DNA of 64,000 nucleotides from Paraphysomonas bandaiensis. Its lineage: Eukaryota; Chrysophyceae. The translations under genes and the position numbers were made by a program. This document shows, one piece after another, positions 63,901 through 64,000 of the stretch. The stretch is from NCBI GenBank assembly GCA_965644295.1, contig CBFFRP010000211.1:1-64000 (forward strand). Reading direction: 5' to 3'. Each line of letters begins with the position of its first letter. Within the stretch, counting starts at the first letter, position 1. The notes below the pieces were generated by a model. The model had not been told where the DNA came from. It was given only the letters and a program-made list of their open reading frames with translations, and did not search any database.

Positions 63901-64000
63901 CTAGTCATCCATTTCCAGATCCGACTCCCAGTCCGACACTATCTCCACTTTCGTTGCCTGTTTTGACCGCTTCTCCGACTTCAAGTGGCAACACGACTAG
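57921..64000 (+). CDS. Giant secreted LRR protein with mucin-like tandem repeats, 3' end outside window
   Basis: ATG at 57921 opens a frame with no stop to the window end (2026 codons plus two bases). A signal peptide (YLMIYFVLVVSFSLHSNA) is followed by a plant-type LRR cap (CSWEGLLCSNGTIIAVSL) and about four LRRs with the L-x-G-x-I/L-P consensus (LHGTIPSSLGLL, FLSGPLPSTIGKL, LLSGSIPSSLSLM, FLTGMLPSSLEKL). From residue 192 the protein is Pro/Ser/Thr-rich: 11 repeats of 53 aa, then 40 repeats of 32 aa. Such stretches are heavily O-glycosylated in cell-wall or mucin-like proteins. A surface adhesin or wall protein is likely. No membrane anchor is visible because the C-terminus is missing. Confidence 0.85.
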   Translation, partial: MGSHVHLVRYLMIYFVLVVSFSLHSNANSRDVSSYSSLANSVLCDLIQSTSMRENVGTSWSCDTVAYSKCSWEGLLCSNGTIIAVSLSSRGLHGTIPSSLGLLTSVRSIDLSSNFLSGPLPSTIGKLVLLESLYLQSNLLSGSIPSSLSLMHHLVHFDVSHNFLTGMLPSSLEKLSYKNSFDASYNLVTVINPSCTPTLVPVSLLTSSPTYQPTLSPTLSPSGETSTGSPSLPASATPTASPTRNPSCTPTLVPVSLLTSSPTYQPTLSPTLPPSGETSTGSPSLPASATPTASPTRNPSCTPTLVPVSLLTSSPTYQPTLSPTLSPSGETSTGSPSLPASATPTASPTRNPSCTPTLVPVSLLTSSPTYQPTLSPTLPPSGETSTGSPSLPASATPTASPTRSPSCTPTLVPVSLLTSSPTYQPTLSPTLSPSGETSTGSPSLPASATPTASPTRNPSCTPTLVPVSLLTSSPTYQPTLSPTLPPSGETSTGSPSLPASATPTASPTRNPSCTPTLVPVSLLTSSPTYQPTLSPTLSPSGETSTGSPSLPASATPTASPTRNPSCTPTLVPVSLLTSSPTYQPTLSPTLPPSGETSTGSPSLPASATPTASPTRSPSCTPTLVPVSLLTSSPTYQPTLSPTLSPSGETSTGSPSLPASATPTASPTRNPSCTPTLVPVSLLTSSPTYQPTLSPTLPPSGETSTGSPSLPASATPTASPTRNPSCTPTLVPVSLLTSSPTYQPTLSPTLPPSGETSTGSPSLPASATPTSDSPSGNTTSHPFPDPTPSPTLSPLSLPVLTASPTSSGNTTSHPFPDPTPSPTLSPLSLPVLTASPTSSGNTTSHPFPDPTPSPTLSPLSLPVLTASPTSSGNTTSHPFPDPTPSPTLSPLSLPVLTASPTSSGNTTSHPFPDPTPSPTLSPLSLPVLTASPTSSGNTTSHPFPDPTPSPTLSPLSLPVLTASPTSSGNTTSHPFPDPTPSPTLSPLSLPVLTASPTSSGNTTSHPFPDPTPSPTLSPLSLPVLTASPTSSGNTTSHPFPDPTPSPTLSPLSLPVLTASPTSSGNTTSHPFPDPTPSPTLSPLSLPVLTASPTSSGNTTSHPFPDPTPSPTLSPLSLPVLTASPTSSGNTTSHPFPDPTPSPTLSPLSLPVLTASPTSSGNTTSHPFPDPTPSPTLSPLSLPVLTASPTSSGNTTSHPFPDPTPSPTLSPLSLPVLTASPTSSGNTTSHPFPDPTPSPTLSPLSLPVLTASPTSSGNTTSHPFPDPTPSPTLSPLSLPVLTASPTSSGNTTSHPFPDPTPSPTLSPLSLPVLTASPTSSGNTTSHPFPDPTPSPTLSPLSLPVLTASPTSSGNTTSHPFPDPTPSPTLSPLSLPVLTASPTSSGNTTSHPFPDPTPSPTLSPLSLPVLTASPTSSGNTTSHPFPDPTPSPTLSPLSLPVLTASPTSSGNTTSHPFPDPTPSPTLSPLSLPVLTASPTSSGNTTSHPFPDPTPSPTLSPLSLPVLTASPTSSGNTTSHPFPDPTPSPTLSPLSLPALTASPTSSGNTTSHPFPDPTPSPTLSPLSLPVLTASPTSSGNTTSHPFPDPTPSPTLSPLSLPVLTASPTSSGNTTSHPFPDPTPSPTLSPLSLPVLTASPTSSGNTTSHPFPDPTPSPTLSPLSLPVLTASPTSSGNTTSHPFPDPTPSPTLSPLSLPVLTASPTSSGNTTSHPFPDPTPSPTLSPLSLPVLTASPTSSGNTTSHPFPDPTPSPTLSPLSLPVLTASPTSSGNTTSHPFPDPTPSPTLSPLSLPALTASPTSSGNTTSHPFPDPTPSPTLSPLSLPVLTASPTSSGNTTSHPFPDPTPSPTLSPLSLPVLTASPTSSGNTTSHPFPDPTPSPTLSPLSLPVLTASPTSSGNTTSHPFPDPTPSPTLSPLSLPVLTASPTSSGNTTSHPFPDPTPSPTLSPLSLPVLTASPTSSGNTTSHPFPDPTPSPTLSPLSLPVLTASPTSSGNTTSHPFPDPTPSPTLSPLSLPVLTASPTSSGNTT
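58494..60220 (+). repeat. Eleven 159-bp tandem repeats (53 aa each)
   Basis: Copies start every 159 bp (58494, 58653 ... 60084). Protein unit starts NPSCTPTLVPVSLL and ends SATPTASPTR. Variants are very few: CTTTCA/CTTCCA (Leu-Ser/Leu-Pro) alternates in copies 1-10, and CGGAAT/CGGAGT marks the end of copies 4 and 8. Confidence 0.97.
60240..64000 (+). repeat. Forty 96-bp tandem repeats (32 aa each), running off the window
   Basis: The landmark AGTGGCAAC recurs every 96 bp from 60240 to 63984, making 39 full units and a partial one. The unit reads SGNTTSHPFPDPTPSPTLSP then LSLPVLTASPTS. Differences are almost all synonymous (ACA/ACG, CCA/CCG, CTG/CTA); the one amino-acid change seen is Val to Ala in two units (near 62521 and 63291). 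Confidence 0.97.

Overview
The window is nuclear DNA of a microbial eukaryote. Most genes are split by short GT-AG introns (about 45-150 nt) whose boundaries could be placed by reading-frame continuity. The gene content fits a stramenopile-like protist: EF-hand proteins, ankyrin/IQ and plant-type LRR proteins, MFS and triose-phosphate-type transporters, a PLAC8 protein, a lipase maturation factor and a COPI-associated protein. That lineage call is an inference from gene content, not a proof. No rRNA, tRNA or CRISPR array was seen.

Layout. Positions 1-3188 are much more AT-rich, intronless and virus-like: a truncated class-3 lipase, a small coiled-coil protein, a 55-residue Cys/His protein, a repeat-built fibre-like protein, and hairpin-rich noncoding DNA. 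This looks like an endogenous Polinton-like virus or virophage fragment. It abuts a decayed Copia reverse transcriptase (3190-4072) that was itself hit by the 3' end of a LINE. Host genes follow: a four-EF-hand protein (4799-6022), a DUF3605-like protein (6908-7555), a type II membrane glycosyltransferase-like protein (7948-9729), an SVOP-type MFS carrier (10161-12180) and a PIF1 helicase with an N-terminal PCNA-binding motif (13252-15623).

Positions 16275-31681 are transposon-rich: a 5'-truncated LINE between two 299-bp direct repeats, an ankyrin/IQ/four-TM protein (18960-20960), a 3.2-kb DNA transposon with 560-bp terminal inverted repeats, a predicted myristoylated protein (24784-25938), and a young Copia element with identical 293-bp LTRs and a 5-bp target duplication. 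From 32255 to 57463 the genes are close together and often divergent or convergent: EF-hand proteins, several lineage-specific proteins, a secreted glycoprotein, PLAC8, ZIFL-type MFS, COPI-associated/EF-hand, a TPT/DMT transporter and a lipase maturation factor. Two short hAT elements with perfect 8-bp target duplications and a third relic lie between them.

The last 6 kb is one uninterrupted reading frame starting at 57921 and running off the window (at least 2026 codons): signal peptide, plant-type LRR domain, then two Pro/Ser/Thr-rich tandem arrays (11 x 53 aa and 40 x 32 aa).

No single pathway links the genes. Recurrent themes are calcium sensing (four EF-hand proteins), secretion and membrane transport (glycosyltransferase, LMF, COPI-associated protein, nucleotide-sugar/TPT-type carrier, secreted proteins), and a palindromic TATACCGGTATA-like motif in most divergent promoter intervals.
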